Shown here piece by piece: positions 43,133 through 51,060 of a stretch of DNA of 64,000 nucleotides (positions are counted from its first letter, which is position 1; every line of letters starts with the position of its first letter). The notes under the pieces are model-generated. The model did not search any database, was not told the DNA's origin, and saw only the letters and a list, made by a program, of their open reading frames with translations. Origin of the DNA: Bog-756 sp963704615. Its GTDB lineage: Bacteria > Actinomycetota > Acidimicrobiia > Acidimicrobiales > RAAP-2. Position numbers and translations under genes: made by a program. The stretch is taken from the NCBI GenBank assembly GCA_963704615.1, contig OY969923.1:310001-374000 (forward strand). Reading direction: 5' to 3'.

Positions 43133-44499
43133 ACCTGACCGGGCTCCGGGTTCCCGCCCACGTGGCCACCACTCGGCATCTGTGCGCGGCCTACCCACTG
43201 ATCAGCGAGGCGGGGCTCGGCCATCAGGGCGTCCTGATCGGGCGGGACGTCCTCGGCGGCTCTTTCGTCTACGACCCGTTCGTCCTCTACCGGAAGGGGG
43301 TGGTCACCAACCCCAACATGGTCGTGGTCGGCCAGATCGGCCGGGGCAAGAGCTCCTTGGTGAAGTCCTACCTGTGGCGCCAGGCCGTGTTCGGCCGGCA
43401 CGCCTGGGTGGTGGACCCCAAAGGGGAGTACGGGCCTCTGGCTCAGGCGTGGGGAGTCACGCCCGTGGCCCTCCGGCCCGGGGGATCGATCCGTCTCAAC
43501 CCGCTCGATACCGCCGAGGAGTCCGACGGCGCCAGCATCGACCCCGAGGCTCCAGCGGGCCTCGGGGCCGATGCTGTCTCTGGTGACCGGGCTGACGCGG
43601 TCACCAGGCGGCGGGTGATGCTCACCTCCTCGCTGGCCGTGGCCTGTCTGGGACGGGAGCTCTTGCCCCGCGAGCGGGCCGCCATCGACGCCGCGTTGGG
43701 CGAGGCCACCGGCCGGGCCCTGAGCGCCCACATGCCGGCGCCGACCCTCCCCCAGGTTGTCGACGCCCTCCTCGATCCCGGGATCGATGCCGCCCAGGCA
43801 CTGCGCACCAGCCGGTCCGTACTCACCGAAGACGGCCGAGATGTCGCTCTCGAGCTCCGTCGCCTGGTCCACGGTGACCTGTGCGGGATGTTCGACGGGC
43901 CCACGACGTCCGGTCTGCGCCTCGACGGACCTCTGGTGGTTCTCGACCTGGCGGCCGTGTACCACTCACCGGCACTCGGCGTGCTCATGGCCTGCGCCGC
44001 GGCCTGGTTGCAGAGCGCGGTCCGCACCCACCACCGCAACCGGATCATCGTCGTGGTCGACGAGGCCTGGGCCATCCTCTCCAACCTCGGTGTGGCCCGG
44101 TGGTTGCAGACGTCGTGGAAGCTGTCACGGGCCTTGGGGGTGGCCAACATGGCGGTGCTGCACCGGCTGTCCGACCTGCGCTCGGTGGGGACGGCCGGCT
44201 CCGAACAGGTCAATCTGGCCGAGGGCCTGCTCGCCGACTCGGAGACACGGGTGGTCTACGCCCAGTCCCCGGGGGAGGTGGGCCGGACCGCGGAGCTGCT
44301 CGGTCTGACCGACACCGAGGCCGAACTGGTGGCCCAGCTGCGGCGAGGGATGGCCATCTGGAAGGTCGGCCGTCGGTCCTTCTTGGTCGATCACCGCCTG
44401 GCCTCCACCGAGCAGTGGCTCACCGACACGGACCGGGCCATGAACGACATCGGTGGAGGCGACGCGGCGGAGGTGGACGCCGCTCCCTGGGCCTCGTGA
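43129..44499 (+). CDS. VirB4-like secretion ATPase (C-terminal half)
   Basis: 456-residue RecA-fold ATPase that powers type IV secretion. Walker A is GQIGRGKSS (residues 68-76, Lys74); it is followed by WVVDPKGEYGPLAQAWG and, near residue 310, Walker B IIVVVDEAWAIL. The C-terminal part has NLAEGLLADSETRVVYAQSP and AELLGLTDTEAELVAQLRRG, matching the VirB4/TraC core. It lacks the N-terminal VirB4 domain, supplied by the overlapping upstream gene. GTG start with 4-nt overlap. Confidence 0.85.
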   Translation: MNLTGLRVPAHVATTRHLCAAYPLISEAGLGHQGVLIGRDVLGGSFVYDPFVLYRKGVVTNPNMVVVGQIGRGKSSLVKSYLWRQAVFGRHAWVVDPKGEYGPLAQAWGVTPVALRPGGSIRLNPLDTAEESDGASIDPEAPAGLGADAVSGDRADAVTRRRVMLTSSLAVACLGRELLPRERAAIDAALGEATGRALSAHMPAPTLPQVVDALLDPGIDAAQALRTSRSVLTEDGRDVALELRRLVHGDLCGMFDGPTTSGLRLDGPLVVLDLAAVYHSPALGVLMACAAAWLQSAVRTHHRNRIIVVVDEAWAILSNLGVARWLQTSWKLSRALGVANMAVLHRLSDLRSVGTAGSEQVNLAEGLLADSETRVVYAQSPGEVGRTAELLGLTDTEAELVAQLRRGMAIWKVGRRSFLVDHRLASTEQWLTDTDRAMNDIGGGDAAEVDAAPWAS

Positions 44500-46049
44500 C
44501 CGTCACCAGTGGTCTCGCCACCGGGGTTGGGGTGCTCGCTTTCGTCGGGTCGAGTGCTCTCGGCCCCCGCATCGGTGCCCGGCGCCCGCACCTGCCCCCT
44601 CCCGGGCGCCGGGCGCCACCCCTGCTCGGCGGCACGGCCCGGGCCCGCGGGTGGCGCGACCTGTTCGGAGGAGGGAGGCGACCGGCCGCGCGGGGAACGG
44701 CACGGTGGGCCGGAGGCGGTGACCTGCGGCCGTTGGTCGTGGCTTCGGGCCGCGACACCGGCCCACCGCCGGGCCGGCTGGTCCTCGGACGTGCGGGCCG
44801 ACGGTCGATCGCATCCGAGCGCGCCCAGTCGGTCATCGTCATCGGACCGACGCAGTCCCACAAGACATCCGGTTTCGGCATTCCGGCCATCCTCGAGTGG
44901 CAGGGACCGGTGGTCGCGGCCAGCGTCAAGACCGACCTCCTCGACCACACCATCCATCACCGCCGCCGCGTGGGGACCGTCCAGTGCTTCGACCCGTCGG
45001 GGTCCACCGGCATGGTCTCCTCTTTCTGGTCACCGCTGCCGGCGTCTCGCACCTGGCCCGGGGCCCGGCGTGCTGCCGCGGCCCTGACCGAGGTGGCCAA
45101 GTCGTCGGCCGGCACCATGAGCGACGGCGACTTCTGGTACGCCACAGCCACCAAGATGCTGGCGCCGCTCCTCTTCGCCGCGGCGTTCGGGAAAGGCGAC
45201 ATGGCGGACGTCGTCCGCTGGGTCGACACCCACGAAGAGGCCGAGGTGCTCGATCTGCTCGGGGCGACAGGGGTGCCCGAGGCCATCAACGCCGCTCGGT
45301 CGCTCTTCGGCAAGGACGCGCGGCAGCGGAGTTCGATCTACACCACCGTCGAGACCGTGCTGGAGCCGTTCGCGACCTCCGGTGACGCGGCGGCATCCGC
45401 CTCCGCCGAGAGGGTGGACCCGATGGCTCTGATTCGGGGATCGAACACCCTCTATGTCTGCGCCCCGGCCCATGACCAACGGCGACTCACGCCTCTGTTC
45501 GCGGCCGTGATCCGCCAGATCGTGGAGTGTTGCTACGACCAGGTCACCCGCATCCGGCGTCCCCTCGACCCACCGTTGCTCATTGTGCTCGACGAAGCGG
45601 CCAACATCGCACCGCTCCACGACCTCGACGCGCTGGCGGCCACCGCCGCCGGACATGGGCTGCAGCTGGTCACCATCTGGCACGACCTGGCCCAGATCAC
45701 CGCCCGCTACGGCCCGCGGGCCCTGACCGTGGTGAACAATCATCGGGCCAAGCTCTTCCTGTCCGGCATCTCCGACCCGTCGACCCTCGACTATGCCAGT
45801 CACCTCATCGGCGAGGAGGAGGTTCTCCTGCCGGCCCTGACCCACGGTGGGATGGACGGTGCGGCGAGCACCACCCTCTCCCCCTCGGTCCGCAAGCTGG
45901 CCGCACCGGACGCACTGCGGCGCATCGCTCCGGGTGAAGGATTCCTCGTCTACGGACACCTCCCCCCGGCGCGGCTCCGGCTCCGGGCCTGGTTCGACGA
46001 CGCCCGCTTGCGCCGTCTGGCTCAGCCGGGTGGGAGCCGGCCCACCTGA
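44496..46049 (+). CDS. VirD4-like coupling protein with altered Walker A
   Basis: 517-residue T4SS coupling ATPase (TraG/VirD4/TraM-recognition type). One weak N-terminal hydrophobic helix and an Arg/Pro-rich linker precede the ATPase. The P-loop reads IGPTQSHKTS (residues 116-125), with His122 in place of the invariant second Gly of GxxxxGKT. Walker B is LLIVLDEAANIAPLHDLDAL and the sensor segment is LVTIWHDLAQITARYG. The C-terminus keeps FLSGISDPSTLDYASHLIGE, as in VirD4. GTG start, 4-nt overlap. No relaxase is encoded nearby. Confidence 0.85.
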   Translation: MTVTSGLATGVGVLAFVGSSALGPRIGARRPHLPPPGRRAPPLLGGTARARGWRDLFGGGRRPAARGTARWAGGGDLRPLVVASGRDTGPPPGRLVLGRAGRRSIASERAQSVIVIGPTQSHKTSGFGIPAILEWQGPVVAASVKTDLLDHTIHHRRRVGTVQCFDPSGSTGMVSSFWSPLPASRTWPGARRAAAALTEVAKSSAGTMSDGDFWYATATKMLAPLLFAAAFGKGDMADVVRWVDTHEEAEVLDLLGATGVPEAINAARSLFGKDARQRSSIYTTVETVLEPFATSGDAAASASAERVDPMALIRGSNTLYVCAPAHDQRRLTPLFAAVIRQIVECCYDQVTRIRRPLDPPLLIVLDEAANIAPLHDLDALAATAAGHGLQLVTIWHDLAQITARYGPRALTVVNNHRAKLFLSGISDPSTLDYASHLIGEEEVLLPALTHGGMDGAASTTLSPSVRKLAAPDALRRIAPGEGFLVYGHLPPARLRLRAWFDDARLRRLAQPGGSRPT

Positions 46050-46077
46050 TCCGTCACTGATGCCCGCTGTTCGGGTC

Positions 46078-46124
46078 GCCGGTGAGTTCCCGAGGGGCGC
46101 GCCGGTGAGTTCTCGAGGGGGCGC
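46078..46124. repeat. Direct repeat downstream of T4SS locus
   Basis: Two adjacent near-identical units: GCCGGTGAGTTCCCGAGGGG plus CGC (46078-46100) and GCCGGTGAGTTCTCGAGGGG plus GCGC (46101-46124). They follow the virD4 stop and precede the AT-rich dyad. Confidence 0.75.
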
Positions 46125-46135
46125 CTTTGTAGTTC

Positions 46136-46197
46136 TAATTCGAAAAACACACCGATTTATCGACGATGGTTGATAAATCGGACCAATTTTGGAATTA
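46136..46197. promoter_or_regulatory. Concentric inverted repeat in AT-rich block
   Basis: Inner arms CCGATTTATC (46152-46161) and GATAAATCGG (46172-46181) are perfect 10-bp complements with a 10-nt spacer. Outer arms TAATTC (46136-46141) and GAATTA (46192-46197) are centred on exactly the same point (46166.5). The block is strongly AT-rich against 70% GC surroundings. It could be a large regulator-binding site for the P450 gene, or a transcript-end structure for the T4SS operon. Confidence 0.6.
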
Positions 46198-46302
46198 AAC
46201 ATACGACCGGGGGCCGGTCCCCCCGTGTCCCCCAAGAAGCGTCTGCCAAAACGTGCGCCACGAACGATGCCCTCCGAAAGGACGTCAAACACCGGTCCCC
46301 GG

Positions 46303-46308
46303 TAGCAT
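46303..46308 (+). promoter_or_regulatory. -10 element of P450 gene (leaderless-type)
   Basis: TAGCAT ends 8 nt before the GTG at 46317; no ribosome site is present. This supports the chosen P450 start. Confidence 0.4.
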
Positions 46309-46316
46309 CGGGTGCA

Positions 46317-47627
46317 GTGACCCAGTCCACCGCGGGCCCGGCACCGTCGCAGGACTCGATGTCCGTCGCGGGCACCACATCCCCTAGGGCTCGGCAGCCG
46401 ACCGAGCCCGTTTTCGATCCGTTCGACCCCCTGTGGGCCAGCGATCCCTTTCCCCTCTACCAAGACCTGCGCGAGCGAGCGCCGATCCACCGCAATGAGA
46501 CGGGATTTTGGGTGCTGGCCCGCCACGCCGACTGCCTGGCTGTGCTCCACGACCGGCGGGCGAGCTCCGACAGCCTCAACGTGGCCGTCGAGAGGATGCC
46601 CCAGGGTCTGCGCTCGCCGGTCCCGGCCGACGACCCGACCGCGGCCGCCCTGCTCGAGATGCGTCCCTTCTTGTTCCGGGATCCCCCCGATCACACCCGG
46701 CTACGCGGCCTGGTGTCCAAGGCGTTCACTCCCAAGGTGGTCGAATCGCTGCGCTGGCGGACCCATCAGGTGGTCGACGAGTTGTTGGACGCCGCTCTGG
46801 AGGCCGACCGGGTCGACCTGGTCGATGAGTTCGCCTATCCCCTGCCGGTACGTATCATCTGCGATCTCCTCGGCGTGCCCATTGCCGACCAGGACCGTTT
46901 CAAGGTCTGGTCCGGTGCTCTGGCCCGGGGCCTCGACCCCGATTTCCTCCTGACCCCGGAGGTCATCCAAGCCCGGAACGACGGGGTCCTTCAGTTCGCC
47001 CACTACTTCTTCGAGCTGCTGGCCGAACGCCGGCGCAAACCGGGCGACGATCTACTGACCGGGTTGGTGCAGGCCGAAGACGGGGGCGCTGTGCTCAGCG
47101 AGGGGGAGATGCTGTCCACGTGCATCCTCCTGCTGGTGGCTGGTCACGAGACGACGGTCAACCTCATCGCCGGGGGCGCCCTCGCTCTTCTCCAGAACCC
47201 GGATCAGTGCGAACGGTTCCGCACCGACCCCGAGGTCAACAGGAGCGGCATCGAGGAGATGCTGCGCTTCGTGTCCCCGGTTCAGCTCACCGGTCGCTCC
47301 TTCACCGAGGACTGCGAGTTCGGAGGGGTCGAGTTCGCCGCCGGGGACTTCGCCATGCTGCTGCTGGCGTCGGGAAACCGCGATGGCGCGTCATTTGTGG
47401 AACCGGACCGATTCGATGTCGCCCGCAGCCCGAACAACCATCTGGGATTCGGGTTCGGGATCCACCATTGCCTCGGTGCACCGTTGGCCCGCCTGGAGGC
47501 TCAGGTGGCGCTCACCTCACTGGTGCAGCGGGCTCCGAACCTGGCGCTGGCCGTGGACGAGGTGACCTACAAGACCAACGTGGTGTTGCGGGGCATGGAG
47601 GCGCTACCGGTCGTCATGCGGGGCTGA
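46317..47627 (+). CDS. Cytochrome P450
   Basis: Heme monooxygenase of 436 residues, soluble bacterial type. I-helix oxygen-binding motif AGHETTVN (about residues 275-282), ExxR as EEMLR, and heme loop FGFGIHHCLGAPLARLEAQV with Cys ligand near 385 are all canonical. The N-terminal 30 residues are Ser/Thr/Pro-rich. It probably belongs to the large actinobacterial CYP107/CYP125-like group; the substrate cannot be read from sequence. No redox partner is adjacent. The GTG start is inferred from the -10 at 46303; an open frame runs 49 codons further up through the dyad region. Confidence 0.93.
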   Translation: MTQSTAGPAPSQDSMSVAGTTSPRARQPTEPVFDPFDPLWASDPFPLYQDLRERAPIHRNETGFWVLARHADCLAVLHDRRASSDSLNVAVERMPQGLRSPVPADDPTAAALLEMRPFLFRDPPDHTRLRGLVSKAFTPKVVESLRWRTHQVVDELLDAALEADRVDLVDEFAYPLPVRIICDLLGVPIADQDRFKVWSGALARGLDPDFLLTPEVIQARNDGVLQFAHYFFELLAERRRKPGDDLLTGLVQAEDGGAVLSEGEMLSTCILLLVAGHETTVNLIAGGALALLQNPDQCERFRTDPEVNRSGIEEMLRFVSPVQLTGRSFTEDCEFGGVEFAAGDFAMLLLASGNRDGASFVEPDRFDVARSPNNHLGFGFGIHHCLGAPLARLEAQVALTSLVQRAPNLALAVDEVTYKTNVVLRGMEALPVVMRG

Positions 47628-47649
47628 CCAAGCCCGATTCACCGAAAAA

Positions 47650-48525
47650 TCAGGTCGAGGCGGCGACGTCGAACACGGGTTGGAGATTGTCGAGCGTGGA
47701 GCGGACGTCGTCGGCTCCAAAGGCGAAGACCAAGGCGGCGACCGCGTCCACGCCGGCCTCGGCATAGCGGCCGGCGATGTCGGCCTCCAGGGGTTGCATG
47801 TACGGGCACACGGTGATGGTCAGGTCGGCCCGGTGGCGGCCTCGATCCTCGAGGAGATGGTCCAGCTTCTCCAGGGGCTCGGCCAGCTGGTCGGGGGTCC
47901 GGTTGAAGGTGTGCCATCCCTGGCCGGCCCGGGCCGCCCGAGCCAGGGCAGCGTCGCTCTCCCCGCCGATGTGGATGGGGGGATGGGGCTGTTGGACCGG
48001 CTTGGGGTACATGGCGCACGGGCGGAGCGAGTAGAACTCGCCCTCGTAGGAGGAGGTCTCGTCGCACCACAGGGTGGTAAGCACCTCGAGGTACTCGTCG
48101 GTGCGGCGACCTCGGCGGGGCCAAGGCACGTTGACCGCGTTGAACTCCTCCTCGAGCCATCCCACGCCGACCCCGAGGTCAACCCGGCCGTTGGACAGCC
48201 AGTCCAGGGTGGACACCTCCTTGGCGGTGTAGACCGGATTGCGTTGGGGCAACAGCACCATGGCCGTTCCCAGCCGCACCGTCGCGGTGTGGGCGGCGAG
48301 AAAAGAGAGGGTGGACAGGGGCTCCAACAGCCCGGTTCCGGCCGGAACCGGGACGCGGCCGTCCTCGGCGTAGGGGTAGGAGGAGGCGTAGTCGTCGAAC
48401 AGCACCACGTGCTCCCCCACCCAGATGGTGCCGACGCCCCGTTGTTCGGCCTCGTCCCCGATGATGGCCAGGAGCTCCGGGGTGGCGAAGGGGTTGGCGG
48501 TGGGTACCCACAGGTCGATCCGCAT
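47650..48525 (-). CDS. LLM-class F420-dependent oxidoreductase
   Basis: Luciferase-like flavin/F420 oxidoreductase of 291 residues with TIM-barrel features: GTIWVGEHVVLFDDYASSYP, FLAAHTATVRLGTAMVLLPQ, STLDWLSNGRVDLGVGVGWL and PPIHIGGESDAALARAARAG. The family in actinobacteria mostly uses F420. AAGGAG lies just before the ATG. It is 66 nt downstream of the amidase on the same strand and convergent with the P450. Substrate unknown. Confidence 0.88.
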   Translation of the reverse strand: MRIDLWVPTANPFATPELLAIIGDEAEQRGVGTIWVGEHVVLFDDYASSYPYAEDGRVPVPAGTGLLEPLSTLSFLAAHTATVRLGTAMVLLPQRNPVYTAKEVSTLDWLSNGRVDLGVGVGWLEEEFNAVNVPWPRRGRRTDEYLEVLTTLWCDETSSYEGEFYSLRPCAMYPKPVQQPHPPIHIGGESDAALARAARAGQGWHTFNRTPDQLAEPLEKLDHLLEDRGRHRADLTITVCPYMQPLEADIAGRYAEAGVDAVAALVFAFGADDVRSTLDNLQPVFDVAAST

Positions 48526-48591
48526 GGAGCTCCTTGTCGTGGTCGGCGCCGGGAAGTGGGGGGAAGTGATTGGGGAGTGGGCCCGTCTGGT

Positions 48592-50025
48592 TCAGGCGGG
48601 TGCGGTCGGGGCCACCAGCGGCCAGGGCCGCTCGCGTTCGGCCAGGCGGGCCAGGTCGAGGAGCAGTTGGTCTTCGTGGTGGCGGCCGATCACCTGCAGG
48701 CCGACCGGCATCCCCTCCACCAGGCCGACCGGGATGGCCACGGCCGGGTTGCCGGTGAGGTTGGCCGGGATGGTCAGCGCCCCGTTGTTGCCGACCGCCT
48801 TGTTGAGCCCGTACTCGGTCATCAGGTCGATGTCGCCGACGGTGGTGGGCATGGGTCCGGCGGCGGGAAAGGCCGTGTCCGGGTTGGTGGCTGCGAAGAT
48901 GAAATCGGTTTGCTCGAAGATGTCGGCCATCGTCTCGTTGACCTCGACCCGGAACATCTCGGTGGCTCCCGCCGTCTGCACGTTGAGGTGGTAGGTGGCC
49001 AGGTTCATGATCAGCTGGATCTCGGGGGTGAGGTCGTCGTTGCAGGCGGGATAGCGATCCCCGAGAGTCCCGGCCAGGCCGATCACGTTGGACATGGCCC
49101 ACTCGAGCCCACCCTCGGGGAGCTGGATGGCGACGTCGACCCGGCGGAGCCCGGCCCGGGCGATGAGCGCCTCGGCCGCCTCGACCACCAGTGCCGCCAC
49201 CCGGGGCTCCACGATGGCCGATCCCAGATCGACCGAGACGACCGCTCGCTTCCCGTGCAGGTCGAAGGAGTCGAGGCCCGCTTCCCAGCCCTCGACCCGG
49301 GGCAGGCTCAGGGTGTCCCGGGGGTCGAAGCCGTTGCACACGTCGAACCACCGGGCCGTGTCCCGCACCGATCGGGATACGCATCCGACCACCACGGTCA
49401 GGGGCGGCTGCAGGGCATGGGGACCCTGGGGGATCCGGCCGTAGGTCGATTTGAGCCCGAACAGGCCGGTGAAACCGGCCGGGATGCGGATGGACCCACC
49501 ACCGTCACTGCCGCTGGCCAGGGGGACAAGCCCTCCGGCCACGGCCGCCGCCGACCCGCCCGAGGATCCGCCCGGGGTGCGCTGGGCGTCCCACGGGTTG
49601 CGGGTGACCCCGTGCAGTTTGGTCGCCGTGCAGTTGATCCCCCCGAACTCGGACGCCGTGGTCTGGCCGGCCAGCACGGCCCCCGCGGTCCGGAGGCGGG
49701 TGACCTGGGTCGAGTCGTGGTGGGCGGTCCGGTCCTTGAAGACCAACGAGGCCTCGGTCAAGGGCCAACCGGCAACCGTCTCCAGCTCCTTGATCCCCAA
49801 GGGCACACCCCCGAAGGGCAGCGAGACGTCGGCCGCCACCGCCGTGGCCCGGGCCTCCTCGAGGTCGAGATGGCTGAAGGCGTTGAGCCCCGAGGACGCG
49901 ATGGCGGCCAGCGACGCGTCGAGGGCCTCCGTCGGGGAGATCGAGCCGGCCCGGAAGGCATCGACCAGTGAGCAGGCATCGCCGAGCCAGGGTTGATCGG
50001 TCACGCCGGTTGACGCTAATGGCAT
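48592..50025 (-). CDS. Amidase-signature family hydrolase
   Basis: 477-residue amidase with the full Ser-cisSer-Lys triad: Lys79 in GVPLGIKELE, cis-Ser154 in RTPGGSSGGSAAAVAGG and nucleophile Ser178 in SDGGGSIRIPAG. The spacings (75 and 24) equal those of well-studied family members. It lacks the GatB/GatC context, so it is a stand-alone amide hydrolase rather than GatA. ATG at 50025, with a GTG 7 codons later as an alternative. Likely in one transcript with the LLM oxidoreductase. Confidence 0.9.
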   Translation of the reverse strand: MPLASTGVTDQPWLGDACSLVDAFRAGSISPTEALDASLAAIASSGLNAFSHLDLEEARATAVAADVSLPFGGVPLGIKELETVAGWPLTEASLVFKDRTAHHDSTQVTRLRTAGAVLAGQTTASEFGGINCTATKLHGVTRNPWDAQRTPGGSSGGSAAAVAGGLVPLASGSDGGGSIRIPAGFTGLFGLKSTYGRIPQGPHALQPPLTVVVGCVSRSVRDTARWFDVCNGFDPRDTLSLPRVEGWEAGLDSFDLHGKRAVVSVDLGSAIVEPRVAALVVEAAEALIARAGLRRVDVAIQLPEGGLEWAMSNVIGLAGTLGDRYPACNDDLTPEIQLIMNLATYHLNVQTAGATEMFRVEVNETMADIFEQTDFIFAATNPDTAFPAAGPMPTTVGDIDLMTEYGLNKAVGNNGALTIPANLTGNPAVAIPVGLVEGMPVGLQVIGRHHEDQLLLDLARLAERERPWPLVAPTAPA

Positions 50026-50106
50026 TCGATCGGGACGTGTGTCGCCGGCCGGCCCCGACCGGGCCGGTCGGAGCCTCGCGATGGTGTCCAGCAGGCCGCG
50101 CCTGTC

Positions 50107-50112
50107 TAGCGT
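50107..50112 (+). promoter_or_regulatory. -10 element of polyphosphate glucokinase gene
   Basis: TAGCGT ends 6 nt before the ATG at 50119 and no ribosome site is seen, as at several other promoters in the window. Confidence 0.4.
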
Positions 50113-50118
50113 GGGGAC

Positions 50119-51024
50119 ATGAGCGACGACGGACAGACTGACCTCGACGATCCCGCCAGCTCGGGGATGTCCCCGGCGCCGGTGGCGGACCCGACCGAAG
50201 ACTCGGACGGCACGAGGTCCGACGAGTTGGCGGGGGGGGAAGGGGGCCAGCCCCGCCACCCCTTGACCCTGGCCGTGGACATCGGTGGCACCGGGCTCAA
50301 GGCCTCGGTTCTGGACGCCGGAGGACTCATGGCCGCCGATCGGGTCCGGGTGCCGACCCCGTACCCCATCCCCCCGGACAAGCTGGTGTCGACGTTGACC
50401 CGGCTGGTGGCTCCACTGCCGGACGCCGAGCGCGCCTCGGTGGGCTTTCCGGGCATGGTCCGCGACGGCAGGGTCCTGTCCGCCCCCCACTTCTCGACCA
50501 AGCACGGTCCCGGGAGCCCGGTCGACCCCGACCTCTTCCGGCTGTGGTCCCGCTTCGATCTGGCCGCCGCCCTCAACAAGTCATTCGGCATCCCCACCAA
50601 GTTGGCCAACGACGCCGACATCCAGGGCGCCGCGGTGGTCACCGGCGAAGGGCTCGAGCTGGTCATCACCCTCGGGACCGGATTCGGGACCGGCCTCTTC
50701 TATCAGGGTCAGCTCATGCCCCATCTCGAGATCTCCCATCAACCGTTCCGGAAGGGTGAGACCTACAACGACCAGTTGGGTGAGGTCACCCGCAAGGAGA
50801 TCGGTGACGAACGTTGGAACAAGCGGGTGAGCAAAGCCATCGTCATCCTCCGGGCGATGACATTCTTCGACCACCTGTTCATTGGCGGTGGCAACTCACG
50901 ACGGGTGACCCGTCACAACCTCGATGACGACGTGACCATCGTCGACAACAGCGCCGGCCTTCTCGGCGGCATCAAATTGTGGGGTTCGGATCATCTGGGT
51001 GTGAACCGGGTCCCCGAGTACTAG
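50119..51024 (+). CDS. ppgK: Polyphosphate glucokinase (ROK family)
   Basis: Sugar kinase of 301 residues that phosphorylates glucose with polyphosphate (and often ATP). After a 50-residue acidic N-terminus comes the phosphate motif LTLAVDIGGTGLKASVLD, then VGFPGMVRDGRVLSAPHFST, the sugar-binding NDADIQGAAVV and the nucleotide loop LVITLGTGFGTGLFYQGQLM. The late segment HLFIGGGNSRR is typical of PpgK. The closest known enzymes are those of Mycobacterium and Arthrobacter. It is convergent with a CHAD-domain gene, another polyphosphate-linked protein. Confidence 0.9.
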   Translation: MSDDGQTDLDDPASSGMSPAPVADPTEDSDGTRSDELAGGEGGQPRHPLTLAVDIGGTGLKASVLDAGGLMAADRVRVPTPYPIPPDKLVSTLTRLVAPLPDAERASVGFPGMVRDGRVLSAPHFSTKHGPGSPVDPDLFRLWSRFDLAAALNKSFGIPTKLANDADIQGAAVVTGEGLELVITLGTGFGTGLFYQGQLMPHLEISHQPFRKGETYNDQLGEVTRKEIGDERWNKRVSKAIVILRAMTFFDHLFIGGGNSRRVTRHNLDDDVTIVDNSAGLLGGIKLWGSDHLGVNRVPEY

Positions 51025-51060
51025 CCCCGAGAGCGGGAACCAAGGCGGGGCCGGAACCGG

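Noticed and set aside
48592..50025. gatA (Glu-tRNA amidotransferase subunit)
   Set aside because: Shares the amidase triad, but gatB and gatC are absent nearby and the C-terminal half differs from GatA.
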